Part shown: positions 40,701-48,800 of the stretch, piece by piece
Numbering within the stretch: position 1 is the first letter of the stretch
Layout: each line of letters begins with the position of its first letter
NCBI GenBank assembly: GCA_003260075.1
Contig: QLIY01000557.1
Coordinates: forward strand, 43,811-107,810
Length of the DNA stretch: 64,000 bases
Source: Phallusia mammillata
Taxonomy: Eukaryota; Chordata; Ascidiacea; Phlebobranchia; Ascidiidae
Direction of reading: 5' to 3'
Translations under genes and position numbers: made by a program
Notes under the pieces: model-generated
Database searches by the model: none
The model's input: the letters and a program-made list of their open reading frames with translations, nothing else
Told to the model about the DNA's origin: nothing

Positions 40701-42778
40701 TCTCCCAAACCCAGATATCTCCAACCTAATTCACCGAAACACAAAACAATATTCTGAAGAATTCGGCACAGCTAACAAACGATGAATGTGCCCTACATAT
40801 TGAGTAAGGGGGGGGGGTGCAGGATGGTAAAATGGTTAGAAAACTCATAAATATTTTACTGTTGGTTAATGGTACTAAAAATGTATGCCTCCATGGACCC
40901 CCTGAAACCATCTCACGGACCCCTTGGGGGTCCGCGAACCCCAGGTTGGAAACCACTGTACTAAAGTGACTTTGTTTAAAAACTATATCGACATATACTG
41001 AAAATATTTTATGTGGTTGTCTTATGTGAGCTATGTGGCCTAATACCAAACGCTTTGCAACTCGTTACAGGTTACTTACTGACTCCCTGTGACGTGTCAG
41101 TCCCGAATTCGTCAATGCAATCATGACTCGGTGGTACAAGAAACGAGCTGTTACGTAAGTAGATTGTTATCCGTTCTTTCCAACATTCAGGAGTGTCAAG
41201 GTCGATAGATGCACTGCATGATTTGTTAAATATATTGATTAGTTACGGCTGAAGGTCATTTGCGTTTTTCAGGCAGAAAATTTGGTACAATAACGGTGTT
41301 AACTGCATTAAATCGTTTTATAATCTTATGCAAGTATTTTGAAATTCCTCTTAAACATCATAACTTCGGATAAACCCATGTTTTTAACGGCACATCTACA
41401 CGGTATGTTTAATGAACAGGCATAGGCAACTTCGTAAAAAGTATAAAACGTCATTTTTCAGCCAATAACAGCTTACCTGCAGTTAAAACTGTCGCTGTTG
41501 TCATACCAATACGTGTCCAGCACAGAGTAATCAACCACGCTCTCCCAAACCCAGATATCTCCAACCTAATTCACCGAAAAACAACACAATATTCTGAAAA
41601 ATTCGGCACAGCTAACAAACGATGAATGTGCCCTACATATTGAGTAAGAGTTGCGTAAGCGGGCACGAAATGAAGGAATAATTCCGAAAAGAACCCGATA
41701 TAAAAACCGTTAGACCCGAAAGTTAGTGAAATTGCGGCACACATGTGACTGAGTATGTATTAATACAGCGCAAAATTAAACCCGTTATATTTAACTTAAA
41801 GCTCAAGTCCGAATTTTGGGGGGGGGGTACACATGTGACTGAGTATTAATACAGGGCAAAATTAAACCCGTTATATTTAACTTAAAGCTCAAGTCCGAAT
41901 TTTAAACTGTATCCAACTTTTAACTATGTAACAATTAAGCTCACATTTTTATACATGTTCAAAATTAAAACTGTTTTCCAGGATATTTGTTTTTCAAAAC
42001 TAACAGAAGCTGAGGTATACCAGACCATTTATTAATTTAAAGTTATGTCAACCTGTTCTAAAGAGACACTACGTTGTATTTCTATGAAGTATAAACCAAT
42101 CTGTTTGATAATCTTGCCTTATCCCTAAGACAGCTGGCGAAATATTCCCTCACATCTTTGCTGATATCAATTTCAGTTGTAGTTTGTCTTCGCTCCCGCA
42201 CGTGCCCAGCTACGTGACATGCTGCATGCAACAAATTCGGATAAGATATCAAATAGATTTAGAATTTACCTTCAAATAGACATACCAAATAAACTTAGAT
42301 TAAATTTTAAATTTACGCCATAAAGAAATAAATGTAGAGTTGCTGCCTGATACATTATAACATTTTTTTACTCTTATTAAATATTATATCTGCCCATTGT
42401 AATGACAGATTTTGCCAACAGCTTTCCGTTTCGTGTTATTACAAAATTGTTAAATTTTTAGTCTTTAATGGTTTTCTATTTGCTTAAAATTTTTGACCGA
42501 AACCAAACTATATAGGCTATAGTGTCGGATCAATATGTTTTTTGGTACACTATACACGGTTTTGAATATTAGTTTATTTATTTAAATAAAAGACCAAAGA
42601 CTTAAACCTAGTAAAGTTTCAAGCACCAATGTTAGCTTAAAATGAAGCATAAACACACAAAACATCCAAACTGTTTTCCTTTCATACTAAATTTTACGTA
42701 TACAATACCTTTAACTTCCAATTTAAAACTATTTAGTCCAATAATTGCTACTACGATCACTGTTGTACATAGCTGCAT
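28667..42778 (-). CDS. Secreted modular protein: signal peptide, novel Cys region, TSP1, two trefoil, EGF-Ca and six sushi/CCP domains
   Basis: Extracellular protein of about 850 residues, probably in matrix, egg coat or immune recognition (inference). Exons: 42778-42709, 42209-42097, 41565-41477, 41213-41080, 38435-38385, 37998-37788, 37263-37097, 36530-36407, 36341-36267, 36149-36112, 35677-35533, 35286-35216, 34897-34841, 33920-33807, 33444-33268, 32359-32174, 31324-31139, 30682-30506, 29994-29800, and a last exon split across gaps (29176-29059, repeated as 28978-28861, then 28724-28667). All have GT-AG borders, and the phases agree from the first ATG to the fifth sushi domain. The sushi and EGF exons are all phase 1-1, as expected of shuffled modules. 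Exons three and four are repeated at 40725-40637 and 40372-40239. Two hAT MITEs lie in the fourth intron. I recognise each module but not the whole protein. Confidence 0.82.
28861..28978 (-). pseudogene. Repeated first half of sushi 6 exon
   Basis: Near-identical to 29059-29176 with one visible amino-acid change (Thr/Ile). It is also cut by a C run (28851-28860). Probably the other allele's contig end. Confidence 0.7.
29059..29176 (-). CDS. Exon 20, first half: sushi/CCP domain 6 (first copy)
   Basis: TTAACAG acceptor, then CFQPPTPVDGSHMPV and VMYFCGVDVPLNGP. The frame stops at the C run 29049-29058, so the exon is cut. The same half-exon is repeated at 28861-28978. Confidence 0.8.
29800..29994 (-). 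CDS. Exon 19: sushi/CCP domain 5
   Basis: It codes for CTNPPVPDNGFF, IQYQCVEPHILFSG and CIGPEMWTSSLPPSC. TTGACAG acceptor and GTGG/GTAAGC donor, 195 nt, phase 1-1. Confidence 0.92.
30506..30682 (-). CDS. Exon 18: sushi/CCP domain 4
   Basis: It codes for CGVPPTSNFVVYSPP, VMYTCIAGYTIQG and CLVTGWAFTAAPEC. TTTTACAG acceptor and CCAA/GTAGGT donor, 177 nt, phase 1-1. Confidence 0.92.
31139..31324 (-). CDS. Exon 17: sushi/CCP domain 3
   Basis: It codes for CGTPPVSSNLLYSLI, VVTYSCPTGYDLIG and CRLAGWMYNTAPMC. TTTCAG acceptor and CCAA/GTAAGT donor, 186 nt, phase 1-1. Confidence 0.92.
31870..32218. repeat. About 169 bp direct repeat with C run
   Basis: Copies 31870-32038 and 32049-32218 around the run 32039-32048. 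The overlap includes the end of the sushi 2 exon. Confidence 0.82.
31992..32038 (-). pseudogene. Truncated copy of sushi 2 exon end at a C-run gap
   Basis: The last 47 nt of exon 16 and its donor are repeated and end abruptly at the C run 32039-32048. This is part of the 31870-32038 / 32049-32218 contig-overlap pair. Confidence 0.7.
32174..32359 (-). CDS. Exon 16: sushi/CCP domain 2
   Basis: It codes for CGTPPLSSNLFYSPI, VVTYSCPSGYDIVG and CHSEGWLYDTAPLC. It is closely similar to domain 3, suggesting a recent in-gene duplication. TTTGTAG acceptor and GCAA/GTATGT donor. Confidence 0.92.
32613..32684. mobile_element. hAT-type MITE, left end only, cut by a gap
   Basis: Begins CAGTGGTTTCCAACC directly after GTTTAGAT (32605-32612). 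The sister copy of this region keeps GTTTAGAT without the insertion (33163-33170). The right end is lost at the C run. Confidence 0.65.
33268..33444 (-). CDS. Exon 15: sushi/CCP domain 1
   Basis: It codes for CPSPPSPINGFFDPV, VIYACNPPYILDGD and CLSTGTWSNAAPLC: four sushi cysteines and the conserved Trp. Phase 1-1, CTCA/GTGAGT donor. Confidence 0.92.
33807..33920 (-). CDS. Exon 14: calcium-binding-type EGF domain
   Basis: It codes for DINECSASPCMNGGTC and then CDCP, ending PTCG: six cysteines with the DxNEC calcium-binding start. TTTCCAG acceptor and a weaker TTAA/GTATAA donor, phase 1-1. Its first 34 nt are repeated at 34379-34412. Confidence 0.9.
33887..34858. repeat. About 480 bp direct repeat with C run
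   Basis: Copy 33887-34368 and copy 34379 to about 34858 around the run 34369-34378. The overlap contains the start of the EGF exon and the end of the preceding short exon. Confidence 0.85.
34841..34897 (-). CDS. Exon 13: short Cys/Pro linker
   Basis: TTTTTCAG acceptor and GATG/GTATTG donor, 57 nt, phase 1-1, coding QSCPPGFSNPPRCD. The two cysteines suggest a small loop before the EGF domain. A truncated copy lies at 34352-34368, cut by the C run. Confidence 0.72.
35216..35286 (-). CDS. Exon 12: second trefoil domain, C-terminal part
   Basis: GTGTAG acceptor and AAAG/GTTTG donor, 71 nt. It codes for MKCARVGCCWDQVTSTCYRG, completing six trefoil cysteines. Confidence 0.85.
35533..35677 (-). 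CDS. Exon 11: linker and start of second trefoil domain
   Basis: TTATTCTCAG acceptor and ACAG/GTACGT donor, 145 nt, phase 1 in and 2 out. A Pro/Gly-rich linker (PNAPFGGEPGFPG) leads into IRCDRILRGRTCMGGNVD. Confidence 0.8.
36112..36149 (-). CDS. Exon 10: first trefoil domain, C-terminal part (micro-exon)
   Basis: TTTTTGCAG acceptor and AAAG/GTTAG donor, 38 nt. It codes for GCCYETGFCYRK, the Cys-Cys pair and final cysteine of the trefoil. Confidence 0.82.
36267..36341 (-). CDS. Exon 9: first trefoil domain, N-terminal part
   Basis: CATAG acceptor and CCG/GTAAT donor, 75 nt. It codes for ECSISLPTRQRCG and QECLN, the first three cysteines of a P-type trefoil. The rest is in the next exon. Confidence 0.85.
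36407..36530 (-). CDS. Exon 8: thrombospondin type 1 repeat
   Basis: It codes for a textbook TSP1 module: WSQWSSCSATCGGGERTR followed by C, C, C and NLCP, with six cysteines. The WxxW motif is a C-mannosylation site in this family. CTACAG acceptor and CCC/GTAAGT donor. Confidence 0.93.
36530..36865. repeat. About 165 bp direct repeat with C run
   Basis: Copies about 36530-36699 and 36710-36865 around 36700-36709, upstream of the TSP1 exon acceptor. This is the last C-type run in the window. Confidence 0.78.
37097..37263 (-). CDS. Secreted modular protein exon 7
   Basis: AAACAG acceptor and GCCA/GTAAGT donor, 167 nt, phase 2 in and 1 out. Two cysteines (FRECDANNQ, IGLCNEKFYPPEV). It closes the unrecognised N-terminal region of about 278 residues. 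Confidence 0.78.
37788..37998 (-). CDS. Secreted modular protein exon 6
   Basis: CTTCTAG acceptor and GCGG/GTAAAC donor, 211 nt, phase 1 in and 2 out. Three cysteines (ELCIVPDS, YSSCNSNN, SHTTCG). No known domain recognised. Confidence 0.78.
38385..38435 (-). CDS. Secreted modular protein exon 5 (micro-exon)
   Basis: TTTTTTAAG acceptor and ACG/GTAAAT donor, 51 nt, phase 1-1, coding TYTVANIGNLITANRY. It is short, but the phase fits on both sides. Confidence 0.68.
38643..39063. mobile_element. hAT-type MITE with perfect 8 bp target duplication
   Basis: 421 bp from CAGGGGTTCCCAACC to GGTTGGGAACCCCTG, flanked by GTTTAAAG at 38635-38642 and 39064-39071. It lies in an intron of the secreted-protein gene. 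Confidence 0.9.
39286..40104. mobile_element. hAT-type MITE with perfect 8 bp target duplication
   Basis: CAGTGGTTCCCAACC to GGGGAACCACTG, flanked by TACTAAAG at 39278-39285 and 40105-40112. It is inflated to 819 bp by an internal gap-overlap duplication. The open frames on its minus strand are not genes. Confidence 0.88.
39396..39985. repeat. About 290 bp direct repeat with G run, inside a MITE
   Basis: Copies 39396-39679 and 39690 to about 39985 around 39680-39689, the first G-type run. An N at 39938 marks another join where a short nearby segment repeats. Confidence 0.8.
40239..40372 (-). pseudogene. Second copy of exon 4, probably an allelic assembly copy
   Basis: Same length and borders as 41080-41213, with a few substitutions (for example a Pro-Cys-His versus Pro-Ser-His change). 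Only one copy of the exon pair can be used in frame. Confidence 0.65.
40637..40725 (-). pseudogene. Second copy of exon 3, probably an allelic assembly copy
   Basis: Same borders and length as 41477-41565, with one visible amino-acid change (Asn for Ser before FNC). It cannot follow exon 4: exon 4 ends in phase 1 and this exon needs phase 0. The two-exon unit is 223 nt, not a multiple of three. Confidence 0.65.
41080..41213 (-). CDS. Secreted modular protein exon 4 (upstream copy)
   Basis: TGCAG acceptor and TCA/GTAAGT donor, 134 nt, phase 2 in and 1 out. It codes for a segment with two cysteines (CWKERITIYLRNSS, HDCIDEFGTD) and one N-glycosylation motif (NSS). Repeated at 40239-40372. Confidence 0.75.
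41477..41565 (-). CDS. Secreted modular protein exon 3 (upstream copy)
   Basis: AATTAG acceptor and GCAG/GTAAG donor, 89 nt, phase 0 in and 2 out. It codes for VGDIWVWESVVDYSVLDTYW and ends NC. A near-identical copy is at 40637-40725. Confidence 0.75.
41741..41903. repeat. About 76 bp direct repeat with G run
   Basis: Copies about 41741-41817 and 41828-41903 around 41818-41827. Confidence 0.78.
42097..42209 (-). CDS. Secreted modular protein exon 2
   Basis: CACGTAG acceptor and TTG/GTTTAT donor, 113 nt, phase 1 in and 0 out. It is open in the required frame and charged, with one cysteine (TEIDISKDVREYFASCLRD). Included mainly because it supplies the exact phase that exons 1 and 3 need. Confidence 0.55.
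42709..42778 (-). CDS. Secreted modular protein exon 1: start and signal peptide
   Basis: ATG at 42778-42776 opens a hydrophobic N-terminus (MQLCTTVIVVAIIGLNSF) typical of a signal peptide. It ends in phase 1 at AAAG/GTATTG, which matches the next exon's phase. Confidence 0.62.
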
Positions 42779-43068
42779 GTTGCTGAGATCTCAGTCATGA
42801 TTTTCTTGAAACCACATTTGTTACTACATCTTAGTCAGTGTTTTGCCCGCAAGCCGTGGCTGGGGAAGGATGGTGTTAGAATGCTTGGCCGCGATAATGA
42901 GTAAATTGAACGAAAAGTAGCAAGCTGATATGCTTTACAGCGTATCGAGTGACAGCTAACAACGTACTCTGTCATAGTTAAAAAAATCTAGATTAAAAAA
43001 CAAGTCAGGTATGGTTTAAAGAACTAAACCTGTAGCGAATTAAGGTCATTGGAATGACTTATATCGCA

Positions 43069-43243
43069 ATATGTTAAAAAAGCGGTCCTTAGTACAGGGG
43101 TGTGCAACTTGTTGCCCGCGGGCCAAATTGATTAAAGTTTGTGCGGCCCGCGGAGNATATGTTAAAAAAGCGGTCCTTAGTACAGGGGTGTGCAACTTGT
43201 TGCCCGCGGGCCAAATTGATTAAAGGTTGTGCGGCCCGCGGAG
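43069..43243. repeat. 87 bp direct repeat joined by a single N
   Basis: Copies 43069-43155 and 43157-43243 around the N at 43156; the repeated part is the start of a hAT-type element. Confidence 0.82.
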
Positions 43244-43455
43244 ACTCTTGTATTTAAAATGTACAGGAAAGCGAGTCCAATTACTAAATATTTTTGAGCA
43301 GATCAATGCACCCGGTGTTATATTTCTGCGACCTGACAATATGTGAATAGAATCAAATGCAAATTTTACTTGTCAACCTAATGTAGGCATAATTGGTATG
43401 CAACAAAGTAAAACCACCTTGTGTTATATAAAGGTGCGGCCCGCGATCTAATCAT
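43095..43455. mobile_element. hAT-type MITE fragment, start duplicated
   Basis: Starts CAGGGGTGTGCAACTTGTTG with GCGGCCCGCG-type GC-rich arms, related to 50840-51095. The first 60 bases occur twice around the N at 43156. No matching right end found. Confidence 0.55.
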
Positions 43456-44040
43456 GGTAATTGTATTGGGCCTGTAGCAGACCAAGTAGATAAAATGCCA
43501 TATTTCACACCAATTTCACATTACACTTTAGAACGCTGCATTAAAGCAGCGCTTTCAGCTATAATATAACGAATAAACGCAAATAGTCATAAGCGAACAT
43601 TTCACACGAATCGCAACCGGTATTTTTGCACGCTGCATTAAAGCAGCGTTTGCAGCCAAATAAAGAACAAACGTAAAATAATTTATAAAACGGATATTCA
43701 CACGGTGTTCAGGTACATGTTTTGCTTGTATGGGTGAAGTCATATTCTAATTTTGGGACATTTTGCCTTGTATTTCGCAGTTATACATGTCCGGTCCCAC
43801 TGACGTTTATGTGCCTGTTTTCGAGAAGATTCTGGCAACTAAAAAAGGCTAATTTGGACTTTGCCCAGTTAAAAGTAACATTAACAAACGCAATTATGTG
43901 CGAGAGAAGAAGTTTACTTTTGCTTTGTGGGACTAAAAAAAGCGCTGTTTTTCCGCCTTGAAATCAGAGAGAGAGGTTTTGGAATTGTGAAACGATAAAT
44001 GTCGTGTGATTACTCAGAATAAAATAGTGAAGGGATAACC

Positions 44041-44724
44041 TTGCATTATGTTTCAGCTGATTTAAAATATAGGATGTCTCAAATTAATACTGCAGTGCAA
44101 TTAAGAAGAACAGCAAGAATTTCTGCAAGATCTAAACCATTCCGTATTCTAAGAGTCGTCGCTGACAGCAGTACTCAGACCGATCCGATAGCAGCGGCAA
44201 GTGCAAATCGGCCAGGACCATTGTCCGAATTAGTTCGCAGAGAAATTGGCCGTTGGCGCTCCTTTGAAGCTTGTACACTCACTTTCGCGTGGGACAACGA
44301 CGAAGAGAGTTTCGACGAATACTATTTGAGGTGCTCACTGAACAACGCAATTGGCATAGACGAGTTTCTCAAACCAACATCACACGACCTGATTCGAGTA
44401 GTGCGTGAACGACTGCAGCAAACGAGAGAAGTAGTCTACAAGAATACCATCCTGAGCACCAACTTGGACCACCTGCAAGGAAGAGACGAAGTGTTGATCG
44501 TGAGGAAGGCTCTGCGTTTCCACCAGAGAGTTGATCGTCGTCATCTGGGTTGGATCACGTTGGGACCTACTATCGGCTTTTGGGCTCCGCAACCAGGTGA
44601 ACCACCAATCGTCATAGACCTGGACATCCCCTGCGCTCGTTCGAAGAACTATTCCCGATTCCGAGGAGGAGACAGCCCCACAGGCCCAACATTGACAAAG
44701 GTTGCATATCCCTGCTTTAGTTGA
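44041..44724 (+). CDS. Intronless ORF, unknown protein of 227 codons
   Basis: One open frame with no intron and visibly richer in G+C than the flanks. An internal Met at codon 12 (MSQINTAVQLRRTARI) may be the true start. The N-terminus is Arg-rich and basic; the middle has an acidic patch (WDNDEESFDEYY) and helical Arg/Gln-rich stretches; the C-terminus contains PQPGEPPIVIDLDIPC. No signal peptide, membrane segment or family I recognise. An 11-base direct repeat (TAAAATAGTGA) is at 44020-44030 and 44758-44768, close to both ends, but there is no poly-A tail. It could be a retrocopy, a domesticated mobile-element protein or a real single-exon gene. It is not part of the kelch gene as far as I can tell. 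Confidence 0.5.
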   Translation: MHYVSADLKYRMSQINTAVQLRRTARISARSKPFRILRVVADSSTQTDPIAAASANRPGPLSELVRREIGRWRSFEACTLTFAWDNDEESFDEYYLRCSLNNAIGIDEFLKPTSHDLIRVVRERLQQTREVVYKNTILSTNLDHLQGRDEVLIVRKALRFHQRVDRRHLGWITLGPTIGFWAPQPGEPPIVIDLDIPCARSKNYSRFRGGDSPTGPTLTKVAYPCFS

Positions 44725-45766
44725 ACAGTTTGCTGATTTAAAGTTTGTTACCCGAATTAAAATAGTGATCGTATGTTTACTGTAAATGGCATTAATGCGT
44801 CTTTTCGCATCGTTACTTGCACTCCCAACTTCTGCCTCCAATCTGCGACACAAAATTTACCTAACGCCCTCTCAGTCGTGTTTTATCCACAATGTGCCAA
44901 CCATACCTTCTTGTGAGCGAAAGTCACGTAGCGCTTTATAATACTGAATAGCTGCAGCGCGTTTAACGATTGTCCACTAATTGTGCCCTACACTGTTTTG
45001 CTTTCCTTCCGTTTGACAATTATCAGGATGTGGAAACGAATGCGACAAGTAATGCAGGTAGCCATGCATCAGTAAGTTATCTATATTGATGAATAGTGTT
45101 ATTGGCCCCGAAAAAGCAAATTAGAGATAGGCAAAAAATGTTTGCGAAAACTAGAGCTGATTGTCTTTGCAACTGATGTCTACCAGAGTTATGCATACTC
45201 AATTTGTCGACATGTTGTTAATATTAACAACAAAATGTACATGTTTATATGCAACCTAATTTATTATGGGTTTAATATCTTGCTAAACTGAAAGGTCACG
45301 TGAAACAAAACAAAGGGATTCTACACATCGAATTAACCATTGACAATGTAAAGTGGATTGTTGACTTATTATCAACTAAACGGTAAACGCGTTCTACCAG
45401 CGACCGAAAGCTTGGTAAATATTGACGAAGAGATAAACTGTTTTCACGCCCTGCATTCGCCTGTAAGTAAATTACCGTTTTGAATTGCAAAACATTTTTT
45501 GGTGTTGTTAAACATCTGAACTGGAATTTATGTAACATCGCCTTACTAAACAAATCAACAAACCCATGGAAATGGTTGGCTTGATTTAGAAATGGCAGAC
45601 CACAGCGCAAATGGTAAATAGAAAATATACAGATGAATGACAAGAAATAAAGTGGTGCAAAACTAAACCAATTGTCAAAATGAATTTAAGATATTTGTTT
45701 CTCTGCCATGTTGGTGTAAATATACATTTGTTGCAAGAACGCATGAATATTACAAGTATGTTTCAG

Positions 45767-45855
45767 AGGAATTTGTTGTTGTTGGTGGAGGATTTCCTTC
45801 TGGGAAAGTTTGTGTAAAGTATGATGTCACAACAAAACAACATCAACGTTTACCA
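45767..45855 (+). CDS. Kelch gene, first visible exon
   Basis: TGTTTCAG acceptor and CCA/GTAAGT donor. It codes for EFVVVGGGFPSGKVCVKYD, a partial kelch blade. It enters in phase 1, so an upstream exon must exist. Confidence 0.75.
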
Positions 45856-48800
45856 GTAAGTTTACTTAGTATAAAACTTGCTCTTTATGTACAATAATGG
45901 AATTTTACAGAAAAAGTAAAGTGTACCTGACATTCTTTTTTTGTAATTATTGCCCAATGTAATTTAGGTGCAAGCTGGGAGTTGTCAAATATTTATTGTT
46001 GTCTTGCATTGTTTGTAAACAATAACTCATTACCAAACAAGCAATGTTTTTTAGAATATTTAAACATTACATGAAAGTAATTGAATGTAACTTTTATGTA
46101 TGAGAAGCAATTAAACTTTTATGTCACATTATTTTGCTTTGATTAAAACTTTGCAGAGATTGAACAAATTAAGATATCGGTTCACCTCAGTAAAAGTCGG
46201 AGACAAAATTTATGTATTTGGTGGAGATAATGAAGCTGCAAGGAAGAGTTGTGAAATGTTGAATTTGGCAACAAACAGACAATGGGAAATTGTGCATAAG
46301 ATGTTAAGAGCTAGATGTAATGCTGCATCAGCAGTTATTGGAAGTAAGTGGATTGGGGCCAACACAACAAACTAACTCTCATTGTATGTAACAAGCAATG
46401 TTTAATTGTTCCAGATTTGAAAACGTTCTATCGTCAGTTAAAGTTATTTAGACAAACAACTTTGTTAATACAGATGCAAACTTTAAAGTAATGGGTCAAA
46501 GACAATAAGTACATACATTAGTAATATTGCTGTGATCTAAAACTAATCTACAAGAAAACAAAACCAATGGTTTTTAACCTTTTACAAATCAGTCCAAGCT
46601 TATTTGATGTTCTTTAGGCTTTTCTAAATCTCTTAAATTCTCTTACAGCTTTGATAAATCCTCAAATTGTTTGTTTATATAATTTAAACCATCTATGTTA
46701 AAGTTAGAGGAATTTAGCAAAACCTCTCATACAGCTTGAAAAAACCCTTAAAGGCTCACTCTATGCAGGTTAACAAGAACTGTATTAAACATTTAGTTGA
46801 GTGTCTACATCTTACTAAAACAAAAGTATGTTTTAGACAACATTTACGTGACTGGTGGATGGAACAATGGCAGACTTTTATCCTGTGAAGTTTTTAATGT
46901 GAACAGGAATGAGCGGAGTCGGATCCATGACATGATAAAGCAAAGATCACAACATGGAATGTGTTCAATTGATAGTAAGAACACTGTTTGGTTAACAAAC
47001 AATATCTCTTTTACTAAATAAACTTGTGGATTGAATGTCGCCATTATGAAGTGACTAAAATATGTCCCCATCAACCGTTGTGGCCAATTATTTTGCCAAA
47101 AGCAAAACATACTTGGTATACTAATTATGGGTGCCCTTTCTTGAAAGGGACACATATTGTTTTTGTCCTCAGTTTTTTTTCTTGCTGTGTAACGCTGGTT
47201 TGTTATATGCGCTTTGTCAAGAGTGCTTCAAATGTATTCAAACAGAGGTTAGCAATTAATCCAAATTTGATCGTCCTGAAGTTTGCCCCCAAATGTCCCA
47301 GCGTTTCACTCACAGGCACCTAAACCGTATATTTTAAACGGCTGTACATAATCTAGGAGTTTAATGCATTGTTGGTTGGTGCAATGTAAGGTATTTGTTT
47401 TAAATACATTTCTAACTTTTTGTTGGAATCACCCACCCCTTAAACTCCAAAATAATTGGTTTTAGTTTTTGGCCAAAAATACAAGCCCTAATGTGCTGAA
47501 ATTGTAAACAATTGTTTGCAGTAGGTTACTTGTTTAGTACTAAAAAATTTGCCTTGATCAGCCAAACGTTGCTTTTTAGTCCATAGTATGTGCACACTGT
47601 TAGTGAGATAGAAGTCCCAAGGGAGTAATTTGATGGTTTAATGAAGTGCAGGAGGGCTCAGCTTGACATTGGACAGGCGTTTAACAAGACAATTATAATT
47701 ATATATATTTTTTGTAATTATATGACAATAATAATGCAAAAAAATACAATTTACCATAAATCCGCACAAACATGTGTGTTGGGACTTAGTCGTTTTTGCT
47801 TGCAAAACAATCACCTGCGTAGAACAAATGATGTGTATAGTAAATCGGATATAGAATATATAAAAATGAAGTATATTAGAAAGCCACCACTCTAGTTAGG
47901 GCAATGTGTTAAACTGACTTAGTTTAAGAGTTATTTGCAACAAGTAGGCAAATGAGAACCTCACTCCAATAAAAATACATAAAATTTGTTTGCTGCACCG
48001 TACTGATCTTACACAAAATATAACTTTGCATGATAAAGTGTCAATGTCAACTGGATGTGAAATGTAGCAATAAACAGCAAAATTTAGGCCAGTTTCACTT
48101 ACAAGCAACTTTTAAATGGTAGTGATCTAGAAACTTTAATTGAAAACAAACAGTTTAGCCAATTCTAAACCACACTAAACTTTCAAAATTAAAAGTGCTA
48201 TATAAACTGACTTTTAATCATCTTCTTCTTAAGGTCTGTCTGTAAAAAATAACTACTTTACGATTGGTTTTGAAAACAGACTTATACTGTGTTACACAAA
48301 TACTGTAGTTTTCAAATCTTTAAACAACCCAATTTATATTATTTTCAACATCAGATATGTCTACTAATGTGGATTTTAGTTTCGTGTTAAATATGTATAC
48401 TAATATGTGTGACATCACAAAAGATTTTACACAAACTTGTTTGCAGATTCACTTTATTGTGTTGGTGGATGGAAAGACAAATCCTGTGAACATCTTGATG
48501 TGAGAAGTGGGAAGTGGAATTTGATTCCACCAATGAATCATGAAGCAACACGAGGTTTATCTTGTGTTACATTGAATGGAAAGATTTATGTCACAGGTAA
48601 TCATGTGCAAATAATTTAGTAAAATTTCGAGCAGCCAACACAGCTTTAACACTGGTATTAAACATATTCATGACTAGTCTTTTCGTGTCTTGTATTATTA
48701 AGTATTCCACACTTTTTAGGTAAATGACATTGATGTTACACTCACAGAGCCTAACATGTACCCAACTGTGTGTGTGTAACAATAGTCTGACTGCTTGCAA

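Larger units (their letters stand above)
39612..41647. repeat. About 830 bp direct repeat with G run, carrying two exons
   Basis: The segment ending at 40807 recurs at 40818 to about 41647 after the run 40808-40817. It carries exons 3 and 4 of the secreted-protein gene. Confidence 0.85.
42779..44019. other. Intergenic between the secreted-protein gene and the intronless ORF
   Basis: Holds the start region of the minus-strand gene, a MITE fragment with an N-join, and a direct repeat of a motif with GCTGCATTAAAGCAGCG at about 43534 and 43632. That motif is itself an inverted repeat (CGCTGC ATTAAA GCAGCG). Confidence 0.5.

Noticed and set aside
45240-45700. Possible BTB-like stretch (ELTIDNVKWIVDLL) before the kelch exons
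   Set aside because: Short, followed by stops in the same frame, and with no consistent splice path to the kelch exons.
46844-47155. 103-codon minus-strand frame
   Set aside because: Overlaps a kelch exon and the dispersed repeat; no motif.
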